Notes: generated by a model from the sequence alone, not told the origin. A DNA stretch of 64,000 bases from Leptolyngbya boryana PCC 6306 (GCF_000353285.1 NZ_KB731324.1:1630577-1694576); one strand, 5' to 3'. Positions 45,285 through 55,209 are shown, counted from the stretch's first letter. Numbers and translations are program-made.

Positions 45285-45892
45285 AAGATGCCCTGACTTG
45301 GATTCAAAATCTTGGCGCGACAGGCGCGATCGTGTTTATCCTGCTCTACATGTGCGCTGCTGTTCTCTGGATTCCGGGAACGCTGCTCACGCTAGGGGCA
45401 GGGCTTGTCTATGGACTTTTTCTTGGTTCACTTTATGTAGCAATTGGGGCGACTTTAGGCGCGATCGCAGCTTTTCTAGTCGGACGATATGTTGCGAGAG
45501 ATTGGGTATCTCAACGCATTGAAGCCAATGCGAAGTGGAAAGCGATCGACCAAGCAGTTGCAAAAGAAGGATTGAAAATTGTTATCCTTACCCGATTGTC
45601 TCCCGTATTTCCATTCACGTTATTAAATTATGCGTTTGGTGTGACCCAAGTTTCATTAAAAGATTATGCGCTCGGCTGTTTCGGCATGATTCCAGGAATC
45701 ATCATGTATGTCTACATCGGCTCGCTTGCGGGCAATCTAGCAACTTTAGGCAAAGCACCCTTGAGTTCAGAAGCACAACTAGCGCAATGGGGACTTCGGA
45801 TAGTTGGGCTAATCGCTACAGTAGTCGTAACAGTCTATGTGACACGAATTGCGCGAAAAGCGTTGCAAGATAGCGGGGTCGAAGATTCATGA
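45278..45892 (+). CDS. TVP38/TMEM64 (DedA-related) membrane protein
   Basis: A 204-residue inner-membrane protein with about five to six helices. The family motif is visible in LTLGAGLVYGLFLGSLYVAIGATLGAIAAFLVGR and LTRLSPVFPFTLLNYAFG. DedA/TVP38 proteins are flippases or transporters for lipids and other substrates. It overlaps the flavin reductase by four bases, so the two are made together. The start codon lies within a 17-bp duplication. Confidence 0.85.
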   Translation: MLQDALTWIQNLGATGAIVFILLYMCAAVLWIPGTLLTLGAGLVYGLFLGSLYVAIGATLGAIAAFLVGRYVARDWVSQRIEANAKWKAIDQAVAKEGLKIVILTRLSPVFPFTLLNYAFGVTQVSLKDYALGCFGMIPGIIMYVYIGSLAGNLATLGKAPLSSEAQLAQWGLRIVGLIATVVVTVYVTRIARKALQDSGVEDS

Positions 45893-47382
45893 GCCTGATT
45901 TCTCCTGATGATGTTCACAATCAACTCTTGGTTTCGCGGGTGCATCCGCCGGATTGGGTGAATCCGCAACCGAGCGATCGCTATGATTTGGTGGTTCTAG
46001 GCGCAGGAACGGCAGGTTTAGTCGTTGCAGCAGGAGCCGCCGGACTGGGGATCGGACTGAAAGTGGCGCTGATCGAAAAACATTTAATGGGCGGAGATTG
46101 CTTGAATGTCGGCTGTGTTCCGTCTAAATGCATGATTCGATCGTCGAGAGTCGTGGCTGAGATGCGAGATGCTCGATCGTTTGGTGTGATTCCTCCGGAT
46201 ACGATTGAAGTCGATTTTCCGGCTGTGATGGAACGAATGCGTCAATTGCGAGCAGGCATCAGTGAAAATGATTCAGCCGATCGATTTAAAAAATTAGGCG
46301 TGGATGTCTTTCTGGGTGAAGCGAGCTTTTTGGATCGCGATCGCATTCAAGTGAGCGATCGCATTCTCAACTTCAAAAAAGCCGTGATTGCGACTGGAGC
46401 ACGGGCGCGTGACCCTGAAATTCCAGGATTAGCAGAAGCAGGATATTTGACGAATGAAACAGTTTTTTCATTAACCGATCGTCCTCGTCGCTTGGCTGTG
46501 ATTGGCGGCGGTGCAATTGGCTGTGAATTGGCACAGACCTTTCAGCGCTTAGGCTGTGAAGTGATGCTATTTCATAAACATGCTCGGTTACTCGATCGAG
46601 AAGATCCTGACGCTGCCGAACTGCTTCAGCAAGTTTTTCTCAAAGAAGGCATTCGCGTGATCTTGAACTGCAACATTGATCAAGTTAGATCTTCTCCTGA
46701 TGGGAAAGTGATCGATGCAAACGGCGAGAGCTTTGTCGTCGATGAAATTCTTGTGGGTGCAGGTCGCGCTCCGAATGTAGAAGGATTGAATCTGGAAGCG
46801 GTGGGGGTGAACTACGATCGCAAAGGTGTCAAAGTCAACGACTATCTGCAAACGACCAATCCGCGCATCTATGCAGCAGGTGACATCTGTATGGATTGGA
46901 AATACACACATGCGGCAGATGCTGCGGCGCGGATTGTGATTAAAAACGCTTTGTTTTCACCGTTTGGGTTTGGTCGATCGAAACTCAGCAGTTTGACCAT
47001 GCCTTGGGTCACTTACACCGATCCCGAAATTGCGCATGTCGGGATCTACGAAAGCGATAACGCTGAACTGATTAAAATCACCTTAGATAAGGTCGATCGT
47101 GCGATTGCCGATGGAGAAACCAACGGCTTCATCAAATTACTGCATCGAACAGGATCAGACGAAATTCTTGGAGCCACGATCGTCGCGCGTCATGCCGGAG
47201 AAATGATCAGCGAAATCACAACCGCGATCGTCGGGAAACGCGGACTCAACACGTTATCTACGGTCATTCATCCTTATCCCACTCAAGCCGAAATGATCAA
47301 AAAAGCCGCAGATGCCTACCGCCGAAAACTGCTCACTCCCACTAGCCGAAAACTCTTAGGACTGCTCACCAAATTTTCTTAA
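45889..47382 (+). CDS. FAD-dependent pyridine nucleotide-disulfide oxidoreductase, mercuric-reductase-like
   Basis: A 497-residue enzyme. FAD-binding VVLGAGTAGLVVA (about residues 34-46), redox disulfide GDCLNVGCVPSK (about 69-80), NAD-binding VIGGGAIGCELA and C-terminal HPYPTQAEMIKKA. There is no N-terminal heavy-metal domain and no C-terminal Cys pair, so it is not a proven mercuric reductase. The pairing with TVP38 is known in cyanobacteria. Substrate open. Confidence 0.85.
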   Translation: MSLISPDDVHNQLLVSRVHPPDWVNPQPSDRYDLVVLGAGTAGLVVAAGAAGLGIGLKVALIEKHLMGGDCLNVGCVPSKCMIRSSRVVAEMRDARSFGVIPPDTIEVDFPAVMERMRQLRAGISENDSADRFKKLGVDVFLGEASFLDRDRIQVSDRILNFKKAVIATGARARDPEIPGLAEAGYLTNETVFSLTDRPRRLAVIGGGAIGCELAQTFQRLGCEVMLFHKHARLLDREDPDAAELLQQVFLKEGIRVILNCNIDQVRSSPDGKVIDANGESFVVDEILVGAGRAPNVEGLNLEAVGVNYDRKGVKVNDYLQTTNPRIYAAGDICMDWKYTHAADAAARIVIKNALFSPFGFGRSKLSSLTMPWVTYTDPEIAHVGIYESDNAELIKITLDKVDRAIADGETNGFIKLLHRTGSDEILGATIVARHAGEMISEITTAIVGKRGLNTLSTVIHPYPTQAEMIKKAADAYRRKLLTPTSRKLLGLLTKFS

Positions 47383-47455
47383 AGCGTTCATGAAGGCTTC
47401 ACCGCTGACATCGGTTCAGAATTGTTAAGCTAGGAGCGCGCTATAGCCAGATGAT

Positions 47456-48313
47456 ATGCAGCCCCTATTCACCCAGTCGCTTAAGGTCGAAACCCTAAAT
47501 TTCACGATCGACAACCTTCCCCCTCACCTGCATGGGACAACACTCGTTCAACTCTCTGACCTGCACTTTGACGGAGAGCGATTATCTGAAAAAATTCTGA
47601 ATCAAGCGATCGAGATTACCAATCAAGCCGCAGCCGATTTCATCGTCATCACAGGCGACTTTGTGACTGATGATCCGCAGCCGATTTATGAACTTGTCCA
47701 TCATTTGAAACAGTTAAAAGCCAGATCAGGAATTTATGGCATTTTGGGCAATCACGACTTATATCGCCGCGATAGTCAGCAAATTATCATTGATGCTCTA
47801 GCCAACATTCATATCCAAATTCTCTGGAATGAAATCGTTTATCCGGTTGGATCAGAACTTGCCCTAGTTGGACTCGCAGACTTTTGGTCGCCTGCCTACA
47901 AACAATCTAGCGAAGTCATGGATCAACTTCCTGCCGACTTGCCGCGCATTGTGCTCGCTCACAATCCCGACTGCGCCGAATCCCTACAAAAATGGCGAGT
48001 CGATCTGCAACTTTCAGGACATAGCCACGGTGGGCAAATCATCATTCCAGGCATTGTCAATATTTCAGCCTTTTGCGCCTATCTCTATCGCATCCTTCCC
48101 AAGAAAATCAAGTACAGAATTCCAGTTCTCGCTGCCTGTTACCGAGTTATGAAACATTGGGAATGGGTCAAAGGACTGCATCACATTGGCAAGAATCGAC
48201 TTTATGTCAATCGTGGATTAGGAACTTACTTTCCAGGTCGATTGTTCTGTCCTCCCGAAGTGACGATCATCACGCTGAATGCTAGCGATTGTGATTCTCC
48301 ATCCCCACGCTGA
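47456..48313 (+). CDS. Metallophosphoesterase
   Basis: A 285-residue calcineurin-like phosphoesterase. Metal motifs are SDLHFDGE (about 33-40), TGDFVTDD (about 63-70), GNHDLYRR (about 94-101), AHNPD and LSGHSHGGQI (near residue 185). This is the YkuE/UDP-diacylglucosamine-hydrolase type; the substrate is not certain. No signal peptide visible. Confidence 0.87.
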   Translation: MQPLFTQSLKVETLNFTIDNLPPHLHGTTLVQLSDLHFDGERLSEKILNQAIEITNQAAADFIVITGDFVTDDPQPIYELVHHLKQLKARSGIYGILGNHDLYRRDSQQIIIDALANIHIQILWNEIVYPVGSELALVGLADFWSPAYKQSSEVMDQLPADLPRIVLAHNPDCAESLQKWRVDLQLSGHSHGGQIIIPGIVNISAFCAYLYRILPKKIKYRIPVLAACYRVMKHWEWVKGLHHIGKNRLYVNRGLGTYFPGRLFCPPEVTIITLNASDCDSPSPR

Positions 48314-48396
48314 TCAATTTCCTCGGTTGCGTGACCATACTGGAAAAGGCAATTTAGTTTTGCCTCCTATTGTTCAGTGACTTAGGCGTTTCCCGT

Positions 48397-49425
48397 GTGA
48401 ATGACCTAGACTTGGAGCGACCCACCATCTTGGTAGTAGACGATCATCCTTCGAGCCGGATGACCGCTGTAGCTTTGCTTTCTGTAGAAGGCTACGATGT
48501 CATTGAAGCAGAAAGCGGCGCGACTGCACTTGCACAACTTCAGCAAACGAATCCTGACCTGATTTTGCTCGATGTGATGATGCCAGGCATGGATGGGTAT
48601 GAAGTGTGCCGTCGCCTCAAAGAAGATGAACTCACTCGTTTGACGCCAGTCGTCTTTATTACAGCATTAGACGATCGCCGATCGCGGCTCCGCGGCATCG
48701 AAGCCGGGGGCGACGACTTCTTGACCAAACCCTTTGATCAATTAGAACTCTCGGCACGAGTCAAATCGCTCGTGCATCAGAAACGCCTGAATGAAGATTT
48801 AGATCACGCGGAAAAAGTGTTGTTCTCAATTGCGAGAACCGTTGAAAGTCGCGATCCAAATACTGGAGATCACTGTGAAAGACTGGTGATGCTGGGAAAA
48901 GCATTCGGTGAATTTTTGGGATTAACGCGATCGCAAATTCGCGACTTGATGTGGGGTGGATATTTGCACGATATCGGCAAAGTAGGCATCCCCGATGCTG
49001 TGCTGCTGAAAACAGGACGACTCACTCCTGAAGAGTTTCAGATTATGAAACAGCATGTCCTGATCGGCGAAAAAATCTGTCAACCGCTGCGAACCATGCG
49101 CGGCGTTGTCCCGATCATCCGGCATCATCATGAACGTTGGGATGGGTCTGGCTATCCAGATGCCTTGAAAGGCGATGACATTCCTTTTTTGGCACAAGTG
49201 TTTCAAATCCTTGATATTTATGATGCACTGACCAGCGAACGCCCCTATAAAAAAGCATTTTCACCTGAAGAAGCGTTGAGAATCATTGCAGAAGAAACAA
49301 GAAAAGGCTGGCGTAATCCAGATTTGATTGCAGAATTCAGCGATTTTATTCAAGCGATCGAACTGCAATTCAAGAGTGAACCGATTTGGTTTGAAAAATA
49401 TGTCAAAGCAGTGAATCGTATCTGA
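48397..49425 (+). CDS. Response regulator with HD-GYP phosphodiesterase domain
   Basis: A receiver domain (TILVVDDHPSS, phospho-acceptor Asp in LLDVMMPGMDGYE, switch Lys in LTKPFDQ) is joined to an HD-GYP domain (HCERLVMLGKAFG, GYLHDIGKVGIPD, HHHERWDGSGYPD). Such proteins degrade cyclic di-GMP when phosphorylated. The partner kinase is not next to it. Start is uncertain: GTG at 48397 (about 342 residues) or TTG at 48370. Confidence 0.88.
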   Translation: MNDLDLERPTILVVDDHPSSRMTAVALLSVEGYDVIEAESGATALAQLQQTNPDLILLDVMMPGMDGYEVCRRLKEDELTRLTPVVFITALDDRRSRLRGIEAGGDDFLTKPFDQLELSARVKSLVHQKRLNEDLDHAEKVLFSIARTVESRDPNTGDHCERLVMLGKAFGEFLGLTRSQIRDLMWGGYLHDIGKVGIPDAVLLKTGRLTPEEFQIMKQHVLIGEKICQPLRTMRGVVPIIRHHHERWDGSGYPDALKGDDIPFLAQVFQILDIYDALTSERPYKKAFSPEEALRIIAEETRKGWRNPDLIAEFSDFIQAIELQFKSEPIWFEKYVKAVNRI

Positions 49426-49562
49426 CAGTTAAGCTGTATCAGAATTACCTTACTTTTCAAAAAGCTTGTTCTAAAATAGGCTCAAGGGTCAAGTGTAGAG
49501 CGCTTTGAATGCGATCTGAAGATTCATGAAGTGTGTGATTTAATCATTCTTTTGGAGGCGCG

Positions 49563-49760
49563 ATGTTAGTCATCCTAGCGGGCGAACAACTCCTTTCACC
49601 CCAGCAAGTTTGCCAGAACTGCTTAATGGCAGATCAAAGTGGACAACCCAGATGGCGGCAGGGTCAACTGCGTTGCGGGCAGGCAATTTTGAAACTGGGG
49701 GAAAAGACCCCAGATCAGTTTGAGTGCCAGATGGGATTTCGGGTGGCAAATATTGAATAA
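49563..49760 (+). CDS. Small cysteine-containing protein
   Basis: A 65-residue protein with CQNC, RCG and ECQ, four cysteines fit for a zinc ribbon. GGAGGCGCG before the ATG gives a clear start. Conserved-looking within cyanobacteria but I cannot name a family. It lies 64 bases upstream of the Tic20-like gene. Confidence 0.65.
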   Translation: MLVILAGEQLLSPQQVCQNCLMADQSGQPRWRQGQLRCGQAILKLGEKTPDQFECQMGFRVANIE

Positions 49761-49824
49761 GGTGGAAGTGCGCTATTCTGGGCGTATCCCAATTCATCTG
49801 AATACGAACGAGGAGAACTGAGTT

Positions 49825-50313
49825 ATGACGTGGCGCGGCTCTACAACGGTGTCTGATCGCATTTTTGCTTGTCTAGTGTATCTCTTACCCTTATTAGATG
49901 TAGTGGGCTTCGTTGGGCGGATCTTGCTGGCGACGGACTCGTTTCTCAGTCCACTGGTTGCGATCGTTGCCTTGCCGCTGGCTCCACTCCTCTCGATTTA
50001 CACCGGATTCATTCCGTTAATTGTGTTCTTTGCGCTGTTCCTATTGGTGGTGCGCAACGAAAATGTGCCGCACTTTATCCGATTCAATACCATGCAAGCG
50101 ATTCTGTTTGGAATTTTATTGAGTTTGGTCAGCATTATCTGGCAATTTGCGCTATCCCCTATTTTTGGTATGGGCTTGTTGACGCAAACGCTATTCAACG
50201 CTGTCTTTTTAGGGATGATTGTGGCAGTCGGGTATTCGATCGTGCAATCTGCATTGGGACGTTATGCAGAAATTCCCACGATCTCAGATGCCGTCTATAT
50301 GCAGGTGCGCTAA
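49825..50313 (+). CDS. Tic20-family membrane protein
   Basis: A 162-residue protein with four membrane helices (about residues 16-31, 42-75 in two, 89-110, 118-140). The core VRNENVPHFIRFNTMQAILFGILL is characteristic of Tic20, the plastid inner-envelope import component whose ancestor is this bacterial family. The bacterial role is unknown. ACGAGGAG precedes the ATG. Its stop interlocks with the convergent gene. Confidence 0.87.
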   Translation: MTWRGSTTVSDRIFACLVYLLPLLDVVGFVGRILLATDSFLSPLVAIVALPLAPLLSIYTGFIPLIVFFALFLLVVRNENVPHFIRFNTMQAILFGILLSLVSIIWQFALSPIFGMGLLTQTLFNAVFLGMIVAVGYSIVQSALGRYAEIPTISDAVYMQVR

Positions 50314-51107
50314 TCCTGTAATTGGGCTTGGCGAACGGGTAAGCGTTCGCCAACCGTATTTTCTAAGAAGCCGATGCCTTCGATTTCAACCCGAACTCGA
50401 TTGCCAATCTGCATGGCTCCCACACCTTCAGGAGTGCCCGTTAAAATCACATCTCCAGGGAGTAGGGTCATCACTTGGCTAATGTAGGAGACTAGGAAAT
50501 CCGGTGAAAACACCATATTTCCGATCGAATCAGATTGAACGGGGGCTTCATTCAAAAAAGTTTGGATGCGCGCATCGGGATTAATTTCTCTGACAATCCA
50601 AGGACCTAAGGGGCAGAACGTATCGAAGCCTTTGGCTCGCGTCCACTGCCCATCTTTTTTTTGTAGATCTCGGGCAGTGACATCGTTTGCGATCGTATAT
50701 CCCCAAATTTTGCTGTGGGCTTGTTGAGGGGTGCAGTCTTTTGTGCGATCGCCAATCACTAGCGCTAATTCTCCTTCATAATCGACTCGCTCAGATTGCG
50801 GTGGATACAAAATCTCAGCGTCCAACGGAATGATGGTGGTGGTGGGTTTGAGGAATAAAAGCGGCTCTTGGGGCACAGGGGTTCCCATTTCAGCGGCATG
50901 ACTGGCGTAGTTTTTGCCGACTGCAATAATTTTCGAGGGCGCACAGGGGGCAAGCAGCCGATATTCAGCGGCATTTAGTCGATGCTCTGTCAGTTGTCCT
51001 CGATGCCAAGGGGGAGCGTCTAAAACTTGAACAGTGCGATCGATTTGCAGTAAGCCGTAATAGATTTTGTCGTCAGGGGTTTGAACGCGGACATAACGCT
51101 GTGCCAT
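50310..51107 (-). CDS. Fumarylacetoacetate hydrolase (FAH) family protein
   Basis: A 265-residue metal-dependent hydrolase/isomerase. The metal site is formed by ERVDYEGELALVIGDR and NDVTARDLQKKDGQWTRAKGFDTF; the C-terminal VILTGTPEGVGAMQIG is typical. Members are acylpyruvases, oxaloacetate decarboxylases or isomerases, so the substrate is not fixed. ATG at 51107. Confidence 0.87.
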   Translation of the reverse strand: MAQRYVRVQTPDDKIYYGLLQIDRTVQVLDAPPWHRGQLTEHRLNAAEYRLLAPCAPSKIIAVGKNYASHAAEMGTPVPQEPLLFLKPTTTIIPLDAEILYPPQSERVDYEGELALVIGDRTKDCTPQQAHSKIWGYTIANDVTARDLQKKDGQWTRAKGFDTFCPLGPWIVREINPDARIQTFLNEAPVQSDSIGNMVFSPDFLVSYISQVMTLLPGDVILTGTPEGVGAMQIGNRVRVEIEGIGFLENTVGERLPVRQAQLQD

Positions 51108-51296
51108 AAGAAATTAATCGTATTTTGCTAGACCGGGGAATAGAGCGCGACGAATCATTCAGAAACTGGTATAGAATTGTAATTCCTTGCCCTTTCATTA
51201 TTGGGGTTTCCCAACCTAAATCAAGCGATTTTTGTCTGATTGTTGGGCGATGCTGATCACTCGAAAGAGCCATTTAGACCATAAGGAGTCGATTTC

Positions 51297-51611
51297 ATGA
51301 GCCAGTTGTACGAAACGATGTATATTTTGCGTCCTGACATCGGGGATGAAGCAGTCGATCAAGCGATCGAGAAGTATCAATCGATCTTGAAGGAAAACGG
51401 TGCGGAGATCATCGAAACTCAGCATCGGGGTAAGCGTCGCTTGGCTTACGAAATTGAAAGACAGCGCGAAGGTGTTTATATCCAAATGAATTTTAAGTCA
51501 GATGGAAGCCCGATTGCTCAAATGGAACGAGCAATGCGCTTGAGTAACGAAGTGATTCGCTATTTGACCGTGAAACAAGAAGAACCGAAAGCGGAAGCTG
51601 TCGAAGCTTAG
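51297..51611 (+). CDS. rpsF: 30S ribosomal protein S6
   Basis: A 104-residue S6, on the platform of the small subunit, with the family pattern [48 protein letters not shown] and [11 protein letters not shown]. Start ATG with AAGGAG ten bases upstream. Ends in a short acidic tail. Transcribed alone, with a terminator after it. Confidence 0.97.
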   Translation: MSQLYETMYILRPDIGDEAVDQAIEKYQSILKENGAEIIETQHRGKRRLAYEIERQREGVYIQMNFKSDGSPIAQMERAMRLSNEVIRYLTVKQEEPKAEAVEA

Positions 51612-51631
51612 GGCTAACCGCTAATTCATCA

Positions 51632-51668
51632 ACATCTGGTGCAGTTGATTCGGTGCCAGATGTTTTGT
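51632..51668 (+). terminator. Terminator of rpsF
   Basis: ACATCTGG (51632-51639) pairs with CCAGATGT (51655-51662), followed by TTTTGTTTT; about 20 bases after the stop. Confidence 0.82.
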
Positions 51669-51839
51669 TTTGAGGGTCTAGACTTCATACAAATCAATGC
51701 ACCTGATCAGAACCCAAAATCGCTCAACCTGATGGGGACTGATTTTAGTTTTCTCTGAGGAAATGTTAAGTTTTCCATCGATTATGAGCGTTGAGTTGGG
51801 AATGCTTGGAGGAGAAAGATTGCAGCCTAAAAGCCCTCT

Positions 51840-54389
51840 ATGATATTCAGTTCCGAATCTTTTTCTCGGTGGAAGTTTGAGCCAATTTCAGCGAATCCTG
51901 GTTCGATCTTGCCTCCGATTCTGCCAAGAACGTTAACCTCGTTTGAAACTTTGGGATTCAGTTTAGGGGGAGTGCTGCTTTGGTTAGGAACTGCGCCAGC
52001 GATGCATGGAGCGCTTGGGATACAAGCTCTCTCAGTCTGGATCATCAGTACAATTGCAGGAGTGATGTTAAATCTGCAAGTGCGGCATCTGGGGCAAATC
52101 TATCCTGATGTTTCAGGTGGAACGCCGAACTATACGACTCGATTATTAAAGGCGTATCCAGCGATCGCTCAATATAGCGCGATCGGTTACTGGCTTGGAT
52201 GGGTTTCCATTCCTCCGATGAATGCGATGATTTTGACGGATTTGATTCAGACAAATCTCGATCCCATCTCAATTCACATCCCAACGACTTTCTTCAGAGT
52301 TCTCTTTACGTTACTGCCCTACATCCTTGCGTTCAGCGGAACGAGAGCTTTGAGTATCCTGCACTCGTTTTTTGTGCTGCCTGCGATCGGACTGATCATT
52401 GCTTTTTGTGTGTTTGGATTCAGTTGGCTAACCTTCTTCGCGCACAACTCAACGATCGTGCCGATGCAAAGTGCAAGCTTTTCGCTGGAAGGTTGGATGA
52501 AATGGTATTTCATGGCAGTGTATGCCGTCTATGGGGCTGAAACGGGATCTTCATTTGTCGCAGATAGTCAGCGGCCTCGATCGACCTTGAATTTTATTGC
52601 AGGTGCTGCTGTTTTATTACCGCTTGTCTACATCGCTGGCTCTTGGATTATCAATCGTCTCAGTCCTACTGATGCCACCTCGACCTTTCTGGTTTTAGTG
52701 AATTCGGCGCAACCTTTTTGGGGAGATGCTGCTCCATTGCTGGTGACGATGTTAATTGCAAGTGGCGCTTTGCTGAGTTCTGCAACGGCTGTTTCTAATA
52801 CGTCTCGAATTCTCTATCAGTTGGCACGCGATCGCTATATTGCTCCAGTTTTTGGGGTCGTTTCGCAGCGAGGAGTATTTGCACCTGCACTGTCTCTAAC
52901 TCTGCTGTTTAGCTTGATATGCCTGGTCTGGGGAAATGTTGATCGAATCATCATGATCACAGGCACGGGCTATCTGATTGCGATGATCGCGTTCCATCTG
53001 GGAATGTGGCATCAGCGTAAGAGTCCAGAGTCTCTTTGGGCAAAAGCATCGCTCTTTTTCTTGTGCATTGAAGTCACGGCACTGATTGTCGGTGGAATGG
53101 CTTGGAGTTGGCAAGATTTACTTCTCGGGCTGTCGCTTCCTTTCATCGTTCGATTGCTCAGTTGGGGAATGCAGCAAGTTAAGTTTGCTCCATTTCAGTC
53201 TGAATGGTGGTTTCGGCTCTATCAACCCAAATTGCTTTCGGAACAAACAGATTTCCTCTCAACTCAGGTGATTTCGCTCCTGGTCATCATTGCTATGACG
53301 ACGAGTATTAGCTGGTGGGTGAGATCAACATTAGATAATGTAGCAGCAAGCATTCAGTCTTCTCTGCTGATTTTGGTACTACTCGTGGTGGCATTCTTGG
53401 GAGTTGCGATCGCCTGTTGGAGTAGCTTACCGCAGGTTTTAGCCATTGATGAAGCAAGAGAAATGTCCGAGAAAACTCAGGCAGAACTTTCGATCAAAAC
53501 TGAGAAGTTAGAATCGACTCTGCAAGATTTACAAAATGCTCAGTTACATATGGTGCAGAGCGAAAAGATGTCTGCACTGGGTCAAATGGTGGCAGGAGTA
53601 GCGCATGAGATCAACAATCCCGTGAATTTCATTCACGGTAATCTCTCCTATGTCAAAACTTCTACGCAAGACTTGCTCACTTTGGTTGAAACTTATCAGC
53701 AGACTTTTCCGAATCCCCCTGCTGTGATTCAGGATCAGCTAGATGAGATTGATCTGCCGTTTCTGACTGAAGATCTGACAAAGCTTTTGCAATCGATGCA
53801 AGTTGGGACGAACCGGATTCGGGAAATTGTTTTGTCGCTTCGCAACTTCTCCCGATTAGATGAAGCTGAATACAAAGCAGTCGATGTGCATGAAGGGATT
53901 GAGAATACGCTGCTGATTTTACGCCATCGGTTACAAGCTACGACAAAGCATCCAGCGATTCAAATTACTAGGGAATACGGTGATTTGCCACTGGTTGAAT
54001 GCTACGCAGGGCAACTCAATCAGGTCGTCATGAATCTGTTGAGTAATGCGATCGATGCGTTAGAAGAGGTGAATCACGATCGAACCTATGAGGAGATTGA
54101 GAAGAATCCGAGTACGATTCGCATCCGGACGGAGGTGACTGAGAAAAACTTCGTCAAAATTATGATTGCGGACAATGGGCAAGGCGTTCCAGAAAGTGTA
54201 CGGTCTTCTTTGTTTAATCCGTTTTTTACGACGAAACCTGTTGGAAAAGGAACCGGGTTAGGACTTTCAATTAGCTATCAAATCATTGCGGAGCGGCACA
54301 GAGGTAGGCTTTACTATGATTCAACGTTTGGAACGGGGACACAGTTTGTGATCGAAATTCCAGTGTTGCAACCTGATGTCTTGACATAA
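51840..54389 (+). CDS. Amino acid permease (APC) - histidine kinase fusion
   Basis: An 849-residue protein with two parts. Residues about 30-535 are an APC-superfamily transporter with about 12-14 helices, including the family-typical GFSLGGVLLWLGTAPAMHG and MAVYAVYGAETGSSFVADS. After a linker with coiled coil (residues 550-580) comes a histidine kinase: H-box VAGVAHEINNPVNF with phospho-His about residue 589, N-box NQVVMNLLSNAIDAL (about 735), ADNGQGVP (about 777), FNPFFTTK (about 793) and GTGLGLSIS (about 804). No PAS or receiver domain. This suggests a sensor that reads an amino acid or its transport. A cognate regulator is not adjacent. The layout recalls CbrA, where the transporter is of another family. 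Confidence 0.9.
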   Translation: MIFSSESFSRWKFEPISANPGSILPPILPRTLTSFETLGFSLGGVLLWLGTAPAMHGALGIQALSVWIISTIAGVMLNLQVRHLGQIYPDVSGGTPNYTTRLLKAYPAIAQYSAIGYWLGWVSIPPMNAMILTDLIQTNLDPISIHIPTTFFRVLFTLLPYILAFSGTRALSILHSFFVLPAIGLIIAFCVFGFSWLTFFAHNSTIVPMQSASFSLEGWMKWYFMAVYAVYGAETGSSFVADSQRPRSTLNFIAGAAVLLPLVYIAGSWIINRLSPTDATSTFLVLVNSAQPFWGDAAPLLVTMLIASGALLSSATAVSNTSRILYQLARDRYIAPVFGVVSQRGVFAPALSLTLLFSLICLVWGNVDRIIMITGTGYLIAMIAFHLGMWHQRKSPESLWAKASLFFLCIEVTALIVGGMAWSWQDLLLGLSLPFIVRLLSWGMQQVKFAPFQSEWWFRLYQPKLLSEQTDFLSTQVISLLVIIAMTTSISWWVRSTLDNVAASIQSSLLILVLLVVAFLGVAIACWSSLPQVLAIDEAREMSEKTQAELSIKTEKLESTLQDLQNAQLHMVQSEKMSALGQMVAGVAHEINNPVNFIHGNLSYVKTSTQDLLTLVETYQQTFPNPPAVIQDQLDEIDLPFLTEDLTKLLQSMQVGTNRIREIVLSLRNFSRLDEAEYKAVDVHEGIENTLLILRHRLQATTKHPAIQITREYGDLPLVECYAGQLNQVVMNLLSNAIDALEEVNHDRTYEEIEKNPSTIRIRTEVTEKNFVKIMIADNGQGVPESVRSSLFNPFFTTKPVGKGTGLGLSISYQIIAERHRGRLYYDSTFGTGTQFVIEIPVLQPDVLT

Positions 54390-54407
54390 CGCTCTGAAAT
54401 TGAGAGT

Positions 54408-55193
54408 TCAAGCGCGGTTAGCGATCACGTAGTAGATCAGTTCTTCGTGCCAAATACCTTGATCGGTGGCGAGTGATGCGATCGCACGATCGTAACTTGC
54501 TTTAATTTGCTCAAGGATTGCTGGGTCTACTTGAGGTAGCGGATTATCAATGTGCAGCCAGAATTTTCCGCTCCATCGGCTTTGGGCTTGTTCGACTGTT
54601 AGATATTTTCCAAGCTGGTGTGGATGGATTTCGATGGAATGAAAGCCGATCGATCCGAGTAAGTTCTGAATTCGCTCAGGGGTTCCAAGCAAGTAATGCA
54701 GGTTTGGCAGGGTGACACCATGAGCGGCACAGGATTCTACGATCGTATCTACAAGGTAGGAGTTCTCAGAGGAGCAGCTAAAAGCAATGAAGCCATTAGG
54801 TTTGAGAAAGTAATACCAGTTTTGCACAATTTTGGAGATGTTGGGGAAAAGCACGATCGCAAACGAACAGTAGATGGCATCAAATTGCTCTGGTTCAGCT
54901 TGGTAAGCTTCGACATCAATTTCAAGCAATTGAATGTTCGTGAGTTGTTCTACGGCGATTTTTTGTTGAGCGATTTTGAGAAGCTCTGCGGCGATGTCGA
55001 TACCGATGACGGATTTGACCTGTTTGGCAGCCGCGATCGCAATGCTACCTGTTCCAGTCGCAACATCTAAGACAGAATAATCTGGATGCAATTGAGTGTA
55101 GTTGAGTAAACGGACTGCGCGACTGTGAGTGAGGTCATTATCATAGTTAGCTCTCGAATTGTAGAAATCAGCAACTTGCTGTTTATAGTTCAT
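54408..55193 (-). CDS. Class I SAM-dependent methyltransferase
   Basis: A 261-residue enzyme. SAM-binding motif VLDVATGTGSIAIAAA (about residues 41-56), acidic motif VIGIDIAAELL, and LKPNGFIAFSCS as post-motif. Substrate cannot be told; the small-molecule class of UbiE/methyltransferase_11 type. The ATG at 55193 lies only 16 bases after the DUF4279 stop, so they are probably cotranscribed. Confidence 0.8.
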   Translation of the reverse strand: MNYKQQVADFYNSRANYDNDLTHSRAVRLLNYTQLHPDYSVLDVATGTGSIAIAAAKQVKSVIGIDIAAELLKIAQQKIAVEQLTNIQLLEIDVEAYQAEPEQFDAIYCSFAIVLFPNISKIVQNWYYFLKPNGFIAFSCSSENSYLVDTIVESCAAHGVTLPNLHYLLGTPERIQNLLGSIGFHSIEIHPHQLGKYLTVEQAQSRWSGKFWLHIDNPLPQVDPAILEQIKASYDRAIASLATDQGIWHEELIYYVIANRA

Positions 55194-55209
55194 TGTAGGG
55201 ATGTAAGAT

